Counted from the first letter of the stretch, positions 24,901 to 32,089 are shown. The stretch is 33,279 nt of DNA from Paracraurococcus lichenis (GCF_030657435.1 NZ_JAUTWS010000058.1:1-33279), one strand, 5' to 3'. Notes: generated by a model not told the origin, from the letters alone. Program-made: numbers and translations.

Positions 24901-24993
24901 TCCCAGGTGAAGCGCTTCGACGAGGTTGCATTGCCGCACCCGGCGCAGGCGCTGCTGCACGCCCTGCGACGGCAAGTCACGGCTTCGGCCTGA
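21943..24993 (+). CDS. ydiJ: FAD-linked oxidase/Fe-S protein, YdiJ-type D-2-hydroxyglutarate dehydrogenase
   Basis: A 1016-aa protein collinear with E. coli YdiJ (about 1018 aa), reported to oxidise D-2-hydroxyglutarate. The N-terminal PCMH-type FAD domain has TDNSIYRLVPQAIAFPRGTA, PRGGGTGTNGQ (83-93), DVSRHMNRI and FAPELSTSNRATIGGM. A C-terminal FAD-oxidase domain follows and carries the HVDAGVLHVRP region. After it come a Cys-rich segment (HCNGNGACYDWDPDAAMCPS), a CxxCxxCxxxC cluster motif at Cys667, 670, 673 and 677, and a CCG-type domain with AAGCCGMAGTYGHEAEH near the end. The start overlaps the previous stop by 4 bases. Electrons probably go to a quinone or another carrier; the partner is unknown. 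It is the largest gene of the window. Confidence 0.9.
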   Translation: MIPCLPLTEAPGAATAAFLEALRAAGFEGELSTADGDRTVLATDNSIYRLVPQAIAFPRGTADLACIGRLLAEPRFAGVRIAPRGGGTGTNGQSLTDGLVVDVSRHMNRILEINAEARWVRVEAGVVKDQLNAALAPYGLFFAPELSTSNRATIGGMVSTDASGQGSCLYGKTRDHVLELTTVLADGTVWHSHPLHDEDLRAVQRRADRIGAIHRAVDAIEREHREEITARFPRLNRCLTGYDLAHIRTREGRFDLNAVLCGSEGTLGILAEAKLNVLPIPKRSALVNLRYASFDAALRDAQALMEFGPASIETVDSKVLILAQQDIVWEGVREFFPDDASGPARGVNLIEFVGDAEAEVEAPLQRLTAALAEAGPACGRLGHTIARGEAAVRRVWEMRKRAVGLLGNMQGEKRPIPFVEDTAVPPEHLADYIAEFRGLLDARGLDYGMFGHVDAGVLHVRPAIDMKDPAQAAMVREVTDAVVGLTRKYGGLLWGEHGKGVRSEYSPTFFGPLYPLVQAVKAAFDPRNQLNPGKIATPDGSALLTVDGVPTRGQADRSIPAGARIAFDEAMHCNGNGACYDWDPDAAMCPSWKATRDRRHSPKGRAMLVKEWLRRLAEAGADPVEQTRRLRGAAGWRSFPARLRNTLARRRGEADFSHQVKEAMDGCLACKSCVGGCPIKVNVPGFRAKFLELYHGRYLRPPRDHLVGTLEHLLPAMARVPRLANAVAAGTVGRAVLRRLGLVDTPGLSGIDLRAELSARGVALATPEALRALAEEERRRAVILVQDAFTTHYETRLVLDVLDLLRLLGASPWLAPFRPNGKALHVHGFLGAFGRVAAANAAGLQALAETGVALVGIDPSMTLTYRAEYAEVLGGRNLPQVLLLQEWLARQEMDGPRAAPAHYRLLPHCTERTTATASLRDWQSVFTRHGLRLEVLAAGCCGMAGTYGHEAEHRDTSERIYGLSWRHHVTSEGQAGHLLATGYSCRSQVKRFDEVALPHPAQALLHALRRQVTASA

Positions 24994-25038
24994 ACAGGCA
25001 CGGACACGCCGTCACACAAGATGAAGGACAAGGTGAGG

Positions 25039-26022
25039 ATGCGAGACAAGACGATAATCGGACGCCGCGGGCTGCTCGCGGCCGGGACAGCCGCCCTCGC
25101 CCTGCCACGCCCCGCGCTGGCGCAGGGCGGGTGGCCGGGCGGACGGCCGGTCGAGGTGATCGTCGGCTTCGCGCCGGGCGGCGGCACCGATGTCATGGTG
25201 CGGGCGCTCGGCCTGTTCCTCGCTGCCGAGATCCCCGGCGCGAACTTCGTCGTGCTGAACCGGCCGGGCGCCGGCGGCGAGACGGCCTACGTCGCCCTGC
25301 AGTCGGCGAAGCCGGACGGCCATACGATCGGCGCCATCAACACGCCCGGCTACCTCTCCGTTCCGCTCGAGCGGAAGGTGCGCTACGACCGCGCAAAGAT
25401 CCGCCCCATCGCCCGGCTGGTGGACGACCCCACGGCCTTCGTGGTGCGTCGGGACTCCCCCTACCGGACGCTGAAGGACCTCGTCGAGGCGGCGCGGAAG
25501 AAGCCCGGGACGATCAGCGTCGGCTCCTCGGGTGTCGGTACCGACGATCATCTTGGCCTGACCCTGCTGCAGGCGGCCTCCGGCACCGAGTTCATCCACG
25601 CGCCCTTCGCCGGCGCCGGCCTGGTGAAGAACGCGGTGCTGGCGGGCCATATCGACGTGGCGGGGCTCAACCTCGGCGAGATCGGCAGCCTCGGTCAGGA
25701 GGACCCGCCGCTGCGCCCGCTCGCCGCCATGGGCGAGACGCGCTGGGACCTGATGCCGAATGTCCCGACCTTCCGCGAGGAGGGCTTCGACGTGGTGATG
25801 ACCAGCGAGCGCGGCCTCGCCGCGCCGCGCGGCATCCCGGATGACGTCGCCGCCCGGCTGGAAGCGGCGGTCGCGCGCGTGATGGCGAAGCCCGAGTGGC
25901 GGGAGAAGGCAAGGCAGCTCGAATTGCCGCTCGCCTACCTGCCCGGCGCCGCGTGGGAGGCGCAGATGCCGGCGCAGGAGGCCCGCTACCGCCGGATCTG
26001 GGAGACCACCCCGTGGAACTGA
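25039..26022 (+). CDS. TctC/Bug-type periplasmic solute receptor
   Basis: A 327-aa receptor with a Tat-like leader (IGRRGLLAAGTAALAL then ALAQG) and mature motifs GWPGGRPVEVIVGFAPGGG, VLNRPGAGGETAYVA, KPDGHTIGAINTPG, SVGSSGVGTDDH and HAPFAGAG, and LMPNVPTFREEG. The in-frame ATG at 25021 lacks a Shine-Dalgarno; the ATG at 25039 is preferred because AAGGACAAGG lies upstream, though spacing is short. It resembles the frameshifted receptor at 19177-20167 more than the other two TctC proteins (shared NRPGAGG, GxDDH and threonine-rich ligand loop), so it may be a paralogue that can cover for it. It follows the YdiJ gene by 45 bases. Confidence 0.88.
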   Translation: MRDKTIIGRRGLLAAGTAALALPRPALAQGGWPGGRPVEVIVGFAPGGGTDVMVRALGLFLAAEIPGANFVVLNRPGAGGETAYVALQSAKPDGHTIGAINTPGYLSVPLERKVRYDRAKIRPIARLVDDPTAFVVRRDSPYRTLKDLVEAARKKPGTISVGSSGVGTDDHLGLTLLQAASGTEFIHAPFAGAGLVKNAVLAGHIDVAGLNLGEIGSLGQEDPPLRPLAAMGETRWDLMPNVPTFREEGFDVVMTSERGLAAPRGIPDDVAARLEAAVARVMAKPEWREKARQLELPLAYLPGAAWEAQMPAQEARYRRIWETTPWN

Positions 26023-26050
26023 CCGCCCCGGGTCGCTGAGGATCCCCGCC

Positions 26051-27136
26051 ATGCCGAAGCAGGCAACCTCGCCGCATGCCCCGGTCCGCGAGGCCTGGCT
26101 CGCCCAGGTTTCGGAGGAGATCCTCGAGCCCGGCCTGCCGATCGTGGACGCGCACCACCACCTCTGGGACCGGCCGGGCGCGCGCTACCTGTTCGAAGAG
26201 TTCCTCGCCGACACGGGCTCGGGCCACGACATCCGCGCGACGGTCTTCGTGCAGTGCCGGTCCATGCTCCGGGCGGCGGGGCCGGAGGCGCTGCGCCCGG
26301 TCGGGGAGACGGAATTCGTCGCCGGCGTCGCCGCACGGAGCGCCAGCGGGCTCTATGGGCCCATGCGGGCCTGCGCCGGCATAGTCGCCATGGCCGCCCT
26401 GATGCTGGGCGATGCGGTCGCGCCGGTGCTGGAAGCGCATCTGCTGGCTGCGGGCGGGCGCCTGCGCGGCATCCGCAACTCGACCGCCTGGCATGCCTCG
26501 GAGGAGGTGCGCTCCAACCCGATCACGCCGCCGCCCGGCCTGCTCATGGAGCCCGCCTTCCGCCGCGGCGCCGCGCGGCTCAGCGACTTCGACCTCTCGC
26601 TCGATATATGGGCCTATCACACCCAGCTCGGCGAGGTCATCGACCTCGCCCGCGCCCTCCCCGGGGTCACGATCGTGCTCGACCACTGCGGCGGCCCGCT
26701 GGGCGTCGGGCCCTTCGCCGAACGACGCGATGAGGTCTTCAAGGCCTGGCGTGCCGACATGCGGACCCTGGCCGCATGCCCGAACGTCGTGGTCAAGCTC
26801 GGCGGCCTGGCCATGCGCGTCGGCGGACACGGTTTCGACCGCGAGCCGCTGCCGCCCACCTCCGAGCGGCTCGCCTCCGCCTGGCGCCCGGTGATCGAGA
26901 CCTGCATCGAGCTCTTCGGCGCGGCGCGCTGCATGTTCGAGAGCAACTTCCCGGTGGACAAGGGCATGTGCGCCTACCCGGTGCTCTGGAACGCCTTCAA
27001 GCGCCTCGCGGCGGGTGCCTCCGAAGCCGAGAAGGCGGCGCTCTTCGCCGGGACGGCGACGCGCGTCTACCGCCTCCGCGACCTGCCGGCCGGCCTCGCG
27101 CCCGACCTGTCGCCCCGTCCAACTCCAGCCTCCTGA
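26051..27136 (+). CDS. COG3618 amidohydrolase-family lactonase-like protein
   Basis: A 361-aa Amidohydrolase_2 protein, the group that includes 2-pyrone-4,6-dicarboxylate lactonase (LigI) and sugar lactonases. The metal/active-site HxH is His35 and His37 in IVDAHHHLWD, a third His is His212 in VLDHCGGP, and Asp303 lies in ESNFPVDKG at the barrel end. The region VKLGGLAMRVGGHGF is typical of COG3618. No signal peptide is present. GAGGATCC precedes the ATG. It sits between two TctC receptors; hydrolysis of a lactone in the same pathway as the RraA aldolase and YdiJ is likely. The exact lactone cannot be read from sequence. Confidence 0.87.
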   Translation: MPKQATSPHAPVREAWLAQVSEEILEPGLPIVDAHHHLWDRPGARYLFEEFLADTGSGHDIRATVFVQCRSMLRAAGPEALRPVGETEFVAGVAARSASGLYGPMRACAGIVAMAALMLGDAVAPVLEAHLLAAGGRLRGIRNSTAWHASEEVRSNPITPPPGLLMEPAFRRGAARLSDFDLSLDIWAYHTQLGEVIDLARALPGVTIVLDHCGGPLGVGPFAERRDEVFKAWRADMRTLAACPNVVVKLGGLAMRVGGHGFDREPLPPTSERLASAWRPVIETCIELFGAARCMFESNFPVDKGMCAYPVLWNAFKRLAAGASEAEKAALFAGTATRVYRLRDLPAGLAPDLSPRPTPAS

Positions 27137-27147
27137 AGGCACACCCG

Positions 27148-28122
27148 ATGCAGCACCGACGTACCCTCCTCGCCGCCGGTTGCGCCGCCGCTTGGTGGGC
27201 CGGACCGGCCAGCGCCCAGGCCTGGCCGGATCGGCCGCTGCGGCTGATCGTCCCCTACCCGCCCGGCGGCGCCGTGGACCTCGCCGGCCGCCTCATTGCG
27301 GAGGGGCTGCGCGACCGTCTCGGCCAGCCCGTCGTCGTGGAGAACCGTGCGGGCGCCGGCGGCAACATCGGCGTCGCCGCCACGGCGAAGGCCGCGCCGG
27401 ACGGCACCACCCTCTGCACGACGGCGGTGAACAGCCTGGCGATCAACCAGTTCGTCTACGACAAGCTGCCCTTCGATCCGGAACGCGACCTCATTCCCGT
27501 CTCCCTGGGCTGGGAGGCGCCGCTGGTCCTGGTGGTGCCGGCCGCGCATGTCCCGGCGCGGAGCGTGCAGGAATTCGCCGCCTGGGCGAAGGCGCAGCGG
27601 GGCGGCCTGGCCTATGGCAGTTCCGGCATCGGCACCACGGTGCACCTCTCCGGGGCGCTGCTCTGCCGTCGCCTGGGGATCGAGGGCACGCATGTGCCGT
27701 TCCGCGGCGGGTCCGAGGCGCTGACCGCGCTGCTCCGCGGCGACACGCAGTTCAGCGTGGACAACCTGCCCACGGTGCTGGCCGCGGTCCGCGACGGCGC
27801 CCTGCGGGCGCTCGCCGTCACCTCGGCCTCCCGCTGGCCTGACCTGCCGGAGGTGCCGACCCTGGCGGAGGCCGGGATCCCCGACTTCGTGGTGACCTCC
27901 TGGGGCGCCGTCTCGGTGCCGGCCGGCACGCCACGCCCGATCGTCGAGCGGCTGTCGGAGGCGATGCGGTCCGCTGCGGCCGACCCGGCGCTGCAGGCGC
28001 GCTTCGCGCCGACCGGCAACCGGCCACTCGGCACCACGCCCGAGGAGGCGGCGGCGCGCGCCGCGAAGGAGCGGCCGATGTGGCGCGAGGCGGTCCGCAT
28101 CTCCGGCGCGCGGCTCGAGTGA
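27148..28122 (+). CDS. TctC/Bug-type periplasmic solute receptor
   Basis: A 324-aa receptor starting with a cleavable leader (HRRTLLAAGCAAAWWAG to SAQA) and Bug motifs WPDRPLRLIVPYPPGGAVD, VVVENRAGAGGNIGV, APDGTTLCTTA, LAYGSSGIGTTVH, HVPFRGGSEALTA and LPEVPTLAEAG. It starts 11 bases after the amidohydrolase stop with GAAGG upstream, and ends the plus-strand operon. Its PPGGAVD and GNIGVAA loops place it in a different subgroup from the other plus-strand receptors, closer to generic Bug proteins, so it probably binds a different ligand. About 170 bases of unrecognised sequence separate it from the right palindromic repeat. Confidence 0.9.
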   Translation: MQHRRTLLAAGCAAAWWAGPASAQAWPDRPLRLIVPYPPGGAVDLAGRLIAEGLRDRLGQPVVVENRAGAGGNIGVAATAKAAPDGTTLCTTAVNSLAINQFVYDKLPFDPERDLIPVSLGWEAPLVLVVPAAHVPARSVQEFAAWAKAQRGGLAYGSSGIGTTVHLSGALLCRRLGIEGTHVPFRGGSEALTALLRGDTQFSVDNLPTVLAAVRDGALRALAVTSASRWPDLPEVPTLAEAGIPDFVVTSWGAVSVPAGTPRPIVERLSEAMRSAAADPALQARFAPTGNRPLGTTPEEAAARAAKERPMWREAVRISGARLE

Positions 28123-28291
28123 TGCTGGCCGCAGGCGAAGTCCGAACGTCAGGCGCGGATCATGGTCTCGACGTCGCGGCTCAACGTGCTGTTGCGGGAA
28201 AGCAGGGCGTTCGTCGGCGCCCTCCGCGCCACGCGCTCGGCCGGAGGCAGGACATGGACGCGGCCGAACGGGTTGGATTGCGGCTGCGACT

Positions 28292-28395
28292 CCCCAAGCA
28301 GACTTTCGCGGGTTGGGCCACACTTCGTGCGGCCCAACCCTTAAGCAAAAGCCTGTTTAGGGTTTTATTGCAGCGCAAACCCGAAGGGGTTTGCT
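28292..28395. repeat. Palindromic repeat element, right copy (inverted)
   Basis: The reverse complement of this segment aligns with bases 2-107 along its whole length at roughly 85-90% identity: the GCAAACCC/GGGTTTGC hairpin at 28375-28394, the CTGCTT-type outer stem, and the inner GTTGGGCC...GGCCCAAC hairpin around 28310-28339. The inner hairpin here is closer to a perfect palindrome than in the left copy. The copy is inverted relative to the left one, with the short GC hairpin outermost in both. Bases 28123-28291 and 28396-28529 around it hold no gene I can recognise. Confidence 0.85.
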
Positions 28396-28529
28396 TAGGG
28401 CGGGGGCCCAGGTGGATGACGTCGCGCTCCTCTGCGCCGGCGAGTCCGAGGCCCTGAGGCGCGCCGTGCCGGGACCGCGCCGGGGGGTGGCCGCCGGCAT
28501 CCCCGACGCGGGCCCTGCAGCGCGGCGGG

Positions 28530-30098
28530 TCAGTGCGCCCCGCCGCCCGGGCCGGCCAGGCGCGGCCGGCCGACCAGGAAGGCCATCGGCGCCACCAGCA
28601 CGAAGAGCAGCGCCATCGCCACCAGCACGTCGTTATAGGCCATCACCAGCGCCTCCCGCTGGACCATGGCATAGACCCGCCTGAGCGCCGCGAGGTCGGC
28701 ATCGCCCGGGATGCGGCCGTCGAGCGCGGTGGCGATCCGGTCCACCGCCTGCACCGCGCCCGCGCGCGCCCAGCCCACCGCCTCGCCGAGCTGCGCGCGG
28801 TGCAGGAAGCTGCGGTCCTGCGCCAGGGTATTGATCGCCGCCAACCCGACCGCGCCGCCGAGGTTGCGCATGAGGTTGTAGAGGCCGGAGGCGTTCTTCA
28901 GCATCTGCGGCGGCAGGGTGCCGAGCGCCACCTGGTTCACCGGGATCATGGCGCACATCGTCCCGGCCCCGCGCAGGCCGAGCGGCAGGGCCATCTCCCA
29001 GAAGGAGGACTGGTTCGTCAGCGTCGCCGTCAGCCAGACGGCCAGCGCCATCAGCAGGAAGCCGGCGCACATCATGACCCGGAGGTCCAGCCGCTGCGCC
29101 AGCCGCCCGACGATCGGGGAGACGGCGAACATGGCCAGGCCGGTGACGAACATCGTCTCGCCGATCTGCAGGCTGTTGTAGCCGCGGACGCGCCCGAGGA
29201 AGAGCGGGATGAGGTAGACCGAGCCGTAGAGGCCGATGCCGACGGCGAAGCTCGAGACGCAGCCGATGGCGAAGTTGCGGTTGCCGAAGGCGCGCAGCTC
29301 GACCAGCGGGTCCGGGCGCGTCAGGGTGCGCCAGAAGAAGATGATGCCGCCGAGGGCGGAGAGCGCGGCGCAGTCGCGCACCGTCGGGTCCGCCAGCCAT
29401 TCCCAGCGCGGCCCTTCCTCCATCACGTATTCCAGCCCGCCGAGGAAGCCGGCCAGCGCCGCAAGCGCGATCCAGTCGATGCGGCGCAGCAGGCCATGGT
29501 CCGGCCGGTCGATGTCGAGGCAGGTCCAGACCGTGGCCGCGACCGCGGCGCCCACGGGGATGTTGATCAGGAAGAGCCAGTGCCAGGAGAGCTGCTCGGT
29601 CAGCCAGCCGCCGAGCGTCGGGCCGATGGTCGGCGCCATGGTCGCGGTCAGGCCGATCAGCACGCTCATGCGGATGCGCTGCGGCCCGGCGAAGAGCAGG
29701 AAGGAGGTGGCGAAGACCGTCGGGATCATCGCCCCGCCGAGGAAGCCCTGCACCGCCCGGAAGACGACCATGGCCGGCAGGCTGCTGGCCGTGGCGCAGA
29801 GCAGCGAGAAGACCGTGAAGCCGGCGGCCGAGGCGGTGAAGAGCACCCGCGTCGAGAGCAGGCGGGAGAGGTAGCCCGAGAGCGGGATCATGACGATCTC
29901 CGCGATGAGGTAGCTGGTCTGGACCCAGCTCGCCTCGTCGGCGCCGGCGGCGAGGCCGGCCTGCACCTCGGCGATGGAGGCGCTGACGATCTGGATGTCG
30001 AGGATGGCCATGAACATCCCGAAGACCATGGCCATGAAGCCGATGTATTCGCGCCGCCCGATCCGCGGCGGCGCCGGCACGGCGGGCGCCGGGCTCAT
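28530..30098 (-). CDS. emrB: DHA2-family MFS drug efflux transporter (EmrB type)
   Basis: A 522-aa multidrug/proton antiporter of the 14-helix EmrB/QacA class. The first membrane helix carries FMAMVFGMFMAILDIQIVSA, where the conserved Asp of motif D1 lies in AILDIQIV. The motif GYLSRLLSTR, the FRAVQGFLGGAMIP helix and the antiporter motif MAPTIGPTLGGWLTE follow. Further hydrophobic segments continue to FVLVAPMAFLVGRP at the C-terminus. The frame is open upstream, but the ATG at 30098 overlaps the HlyD stop by 4 bases (ATGA), showing translational coupling. With its HlyD partner and an outer-membrane channel it would form a tripartite pump; no TolC-like gene is in the window. Confidence 0.92.
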   Translation of the reverse strand: MSPAPAVPAPPRIGRREYIGFMAMVFGMFMAILDIQIVSASIAEVQAGLAAGADEASWVQTSYLIAEIVMIPLSGYLSRLLSTRVLFTASAAGFTVFSLLCATASSLPAMVVFRAVQGFLGGAMIPTVFATSFLLFAGPQRIRMSVLIGLTATMAPTIGPTLGGWLTEQLSWHWLFLINIPVGAAVAATVWTCLDIDRPDHGLLRRIDWIALAALAGFLGGLEYVMEEGPRWEWLADPTVRDCAALSALGGIIFFWRTLTRPDPLVELRAFGNRNFAIGCVSSFAVGIGLYGSVYLIPLFLGRVRGYNSLQIGETMFVTGLAMFAVSPIVGRLAQRLDLRVMMCAGFLLMALAVWLTATLTNQSSFWEMALPLGLRGAGTMCAMIPVNQVALGTLPPQMLKNASGLYNLMRNLGGAVGLAAINTLAQDRSFLHRAQLGEAVGWARAGAVQAVDRIATALDGRIPGDADLAALRRVYAMVQREALVMAYNDVLVAMALLFVLVAPMAFLVGRPRLAGPGGGAH

Positions 30099-31264
30099 CG
30101 CACGGCCGCCGCCGCCGCGCCGAGCAGGCCGTGCAGCGCGCCGGAGAGGAGGCCGCGCGGCGCCCCGGGGTCGTCGCGCGTGTCCACCTCGGCCTCGACC
30201 GAGAGGCCGGGGCGGAGCAGCGCGAGCCTCGCCGCCGCCTCCGCATCCAGCGCGACCCGCACCGGCACGCGCTGGACGATCTTGGTGAAATTGCCGGTGG
30301 CATTCTCCGGCGGCAGCAGGCTGAACAGCGCGCCGGTCGCGGGCGAGAGGCTCTCGACCCGGCCATGCAGCGCGAGGCCCGGCAGGGCGTCCACCGTCAC
30401 GGTCACCGGCTGGCCTTGGCGCATACGGTGGAGCTGCGTCTCCTTGAAATTCGCCACCACCCATTGCCGCTGCGGCGGCGGCGAGACGGCGATGAGCTGC
30501 TGGCCCGGCCTGACATACTGGCCGAGCTGCGCCGCGCGGTTGCCGACGATGCCGTCGAAGGGCGCGCGGATGACGGTGTTCTCGAGGTCCACCCGGGCAC
30601 GGGTCAGCGCGGCCTCGGCCTGGGCGCGCTTCGCCTCGGCCTGCAGCGACTGCGCTTCCAGCACCACGCGCTGCTGCCGGGCGGCGGTGGCCTGGGCGAG
30701 GGCGGCGGCGAGGCTGGCGGCGGCCTTCCGCTGGTCGGCGATGGCATGCTCATAGGCCTGGCGGCTGCTGAAGCCCTGGCCCGACAGCGTCTCGTAGCGG
30801 CGGGCATCGGCGGCGGCGCGTTCCTGCTCGGCGCGGGCCTGGGCGGCCTGCGCCTCGGCGACGGCGACCTGCGCCTCCTGCGCCGCCATCTGCTCGCGCA
30901 GCGTGCCGATGGCGGCGCGCGCCTCGGCGAGGCTGGCCTCGGCCTGGGCGAGGGCGGCGCGCCAGGTGGCGCCGTCCAGCTCGACCAGCGGGTCGCCCTG
31001 CCGCACCGCCTGGTTGTCGGCCACCCGGATGGCGGCGACATGGCCGTCCACCCGCGCGCCGAGCACGGCGATGTCGCCCTGGAGATAGGCGTTGTCGGTG
31101 CTCTCCAGGAACCGCCCGACCTGCCATTGCCAGGCACCGCCGAGCGCCGCGCCGGCGCCGAGCAGTGCCAGGATGCCGAAGCGGATGGCCCCCTTGCGGG
31201 ACCGCCGGGGCGCGGCGGGCGTGACCTGGGGAGGGGCGGGCCTGGTCTCGGAAAGCGCGGTCAT
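30095..31264 (-). CDS. emrA: HlyD/EmrA-type membrane fusion protein
   Basis: A 389-aa periplasmic adaptor for the MFS pump. A basic N-terminus (RRSRKGAIRFG) is followed by one membrane anchor (about residues 29-45). The biotinyl-lipoyl-like segment TDNAYLQGDIAVLGARVDGH and VADNQAVRQGDPLVELD comes next. A long Ala/Glu-rich coiled coil runs from ~100 to ~210, and the second lipoyl half is VIRAPFDGIVGNRAAQLGQY. The C-terminal barrel ends in RPGLSVEAEVDTR. The EmrA phrase WVVANFKETQLHRMRQGQPV is clear. The ATG at 31264 lies just after a promoter and operator (31281-31347). The repressor gene is divergent. Confidence 0.92.
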   Translation of the reverse strand: MTALSETRPAPPQVTPAAPRRSRKGAIRFGILALLGAGAALGGAWQWQVGRFLESTDNAYLQGDIAVLGARVDGHVAAIRVADNQAVRQGDPLVELDGATWRAALAQAEASLAEARAAIGTLREQMAAQEAQVAVAEAQAAQARAEQERAAADARRYETLSGQGFSSRQAYEHAIADQRKAAASLAAALAQATAARQQRVVLEAQSLQAEAKRAQAEAALTRARVDLENTVIRAPFDGIVGNRAAQLGQYVRPGQQLIAVSPPPQRQWVVANFKETQLHRMRQGQPVTVTVDALPGLALHGRVESLSPATGALFSLLPPENATGNFTKIVQRVPVRVALDAEAAARLALLRPGLSVEAEVDTRDDPGAPRGLLSGALHGLLGAAAAAVR

Positions 31265-31280
31265 CGGGTCGTCCCACGTG

Positions 31281-31298
31281 CTGAACTGTACGGTTCAG
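31281..31298. promoter_or_regulatory. TetR-type operator, efflux-proximal
   Basis: CTGAACTGTACGGTTCAG is an 18-base palindrome with 16 symmetric positions, lying in the 5' untranslated region of the emrA-like gene, 17 bases before its start. It shares CTGAAC...GTTCAG half-sites with the second palindrome at 31352-31370. Short dyads of this type are usual binding sites of AcrR/TetR repressors, and a TetR gene is divergently encoded. Confidence 0.8.
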
Positions 31299-31318
31299 TC
31301 CAGCCTTGCATCGCCGGC

Positions 31319-31347
31319 AGAATGGTCCTATCCCTTCGTTCCGTCAA
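31319..31347 (-). promoter_or_regulatory. Predicted sigma-70 promoter of the efflux operon
   Basis: On the minus strand TTGACG (31342-31347) and CATTCT (31319-31324) are separated by exactly 17 bases. Transcription would start near 31312 and run through the proximal operator at 31281-31298 into the HlyD gene. The distal operator overlaps the region just upstream of the -35, so repressor bound to both could block the promoter from both sides. Confidence 0.55.
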
Positions 31348-31351
31348 TGGA

Positions 31352-31370
31352 GAACTGAACGGTTCAGTTC
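31352..31370. promoter_or_regulatory. TetR-type operator, repressor-proximal
   Basis: GAACTGAACGGTTCAGTTC is a perfect 19-base palindrome around a central G. It lies about 60 bases before the TetR start and about 70 bases, centre to centre, from the other operator. It probably mediates autorepression of the regulator and contributes to control of the efflux genes. Confidence 0.85.
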
Positions 31371-31429
31371 AGCGGCCCACCACGGCCCAGACCAAGCGCG
31401 TCGTGCAGTTCCGCCCGGGAGGATGCAGG

Positions 31430-32089
31430 ATGACCCATGTGACCGCCCCCGACCTCCTCGAGCCCGCCGAGGCTGCCTCGCCCAAGCGCCGCGCCATCCT
31501 GGCCGCGGCGACGCGGCTGTTCATGGCGGAGGGCTATGGCGCGGTCTCCATGGATGCCGTGGCGAAGGCGGCCGCCGTCTCTAAGGCCACGCTCTACGCG
31601 CATTTCGGCGCCAAGGACCGGCTCTTCGCCGCCATCATCACCGAGGCCTGCGAGACCATGCGGGGCCTGGCCTGCGGTGAGGCCGGCGCCGAGGACCTGC
31701 CGCCGCGCGCGGCGCTGCGCCGCCTCGGGCGGCACTGGCTCGGCTTCCTGCTGGATCGCCATGCGGTCGCGGTGCGACGGATCGTGGTGGCCGAGGGGCC
31801 GCGCTTCCCCGAGCTTGCCCGCGCCTTCTACGACAACGGACCGGCGGCGACGCGCGCCTGGCTGGCCGGCTGGATCGAGGGGGAGGTGGCGCGCGGCCGG
31901 CTGCGCTGCGCCGACCCCGCCCTGGCCGCGGAGCAGTTCATCGCGCTGCTCACCGGCGACATGATGCTGCGGGCGACGCTCGGCCTCGGCGAGGCGCCGA
32001 GCGCGACCGCCATCGAGCAGCAGGTCGAGGCCGCCGTCGACACCTTCTGCCACGCCTTCGTGGTGGAGGCGTCGCAGCGCGGGCCGTAG
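31430..32089 (+). CDS. TetR-family repressor of the efflux operon
   Basis: A 219-aa regulator. The N-terminal TetR HTH spans about residues 18-65: RRAILAAATRLFMAEGYGAV, SMDAVAKAAAVSKATLYAHF and GAKDRLFAAII. The rest is a helical ligand domain with RRLGRHWLGFLLDRHAVAVR and VVAEGPRFPELARAFYDNGP, a pattern of the AcrR/TetR_C family with efflux genes. The frame is open a long way upstream, but the ATG at 31430 has GGGAGG about 9 bases before it and precedes the HTH. It is divergent from emrAB with two matching palindromes between, so local repression is the expected role, relieved by a pump substrate. Confidence 0.92.
   Translation: MTHVTAPDLLEPAEAASPKRRAILAAATRLFMAEGYGAVSMDAVAKAAAVSKATLYAHFGAKDRLFAAIITEACETMRGLACGEAGAEDLPPRAALRRLGRHWLGFLLDRHAVAVRRIVVAEGPRFPELARAFYDNGPAATRAWLAGWIEGEVARGRLRCADPALAAEQFIALLTGDMMLRATLGLGEAPSATAIEQQVEAAVDTFCHAFVVEASQRGP

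Noticed and set aside
21472..24975. Open frame of over 1100 codons on the minus strand
   Set aside because: It is antisense to the YdiJ-type gene and the dehydrogenase, is rich in Arg/Gly/His/Gln, and has no domain motifs. Such long shadows are expected in GC-rich coding DNA.
28123..28291. Minus-strand frame ending NALLSRNSTLSRDVETMIRA as a gene remnant
   Set aside because: It looks protein-like but matches no family I recognise and has no start of its own outside the repeat.
28533..30755. 740-codon plus-strand open frame
   Set aside because: It is antisense to the EmrB and EmrA-like genes; its composition is Arg/Glu/Asp/His-rich without motifs.
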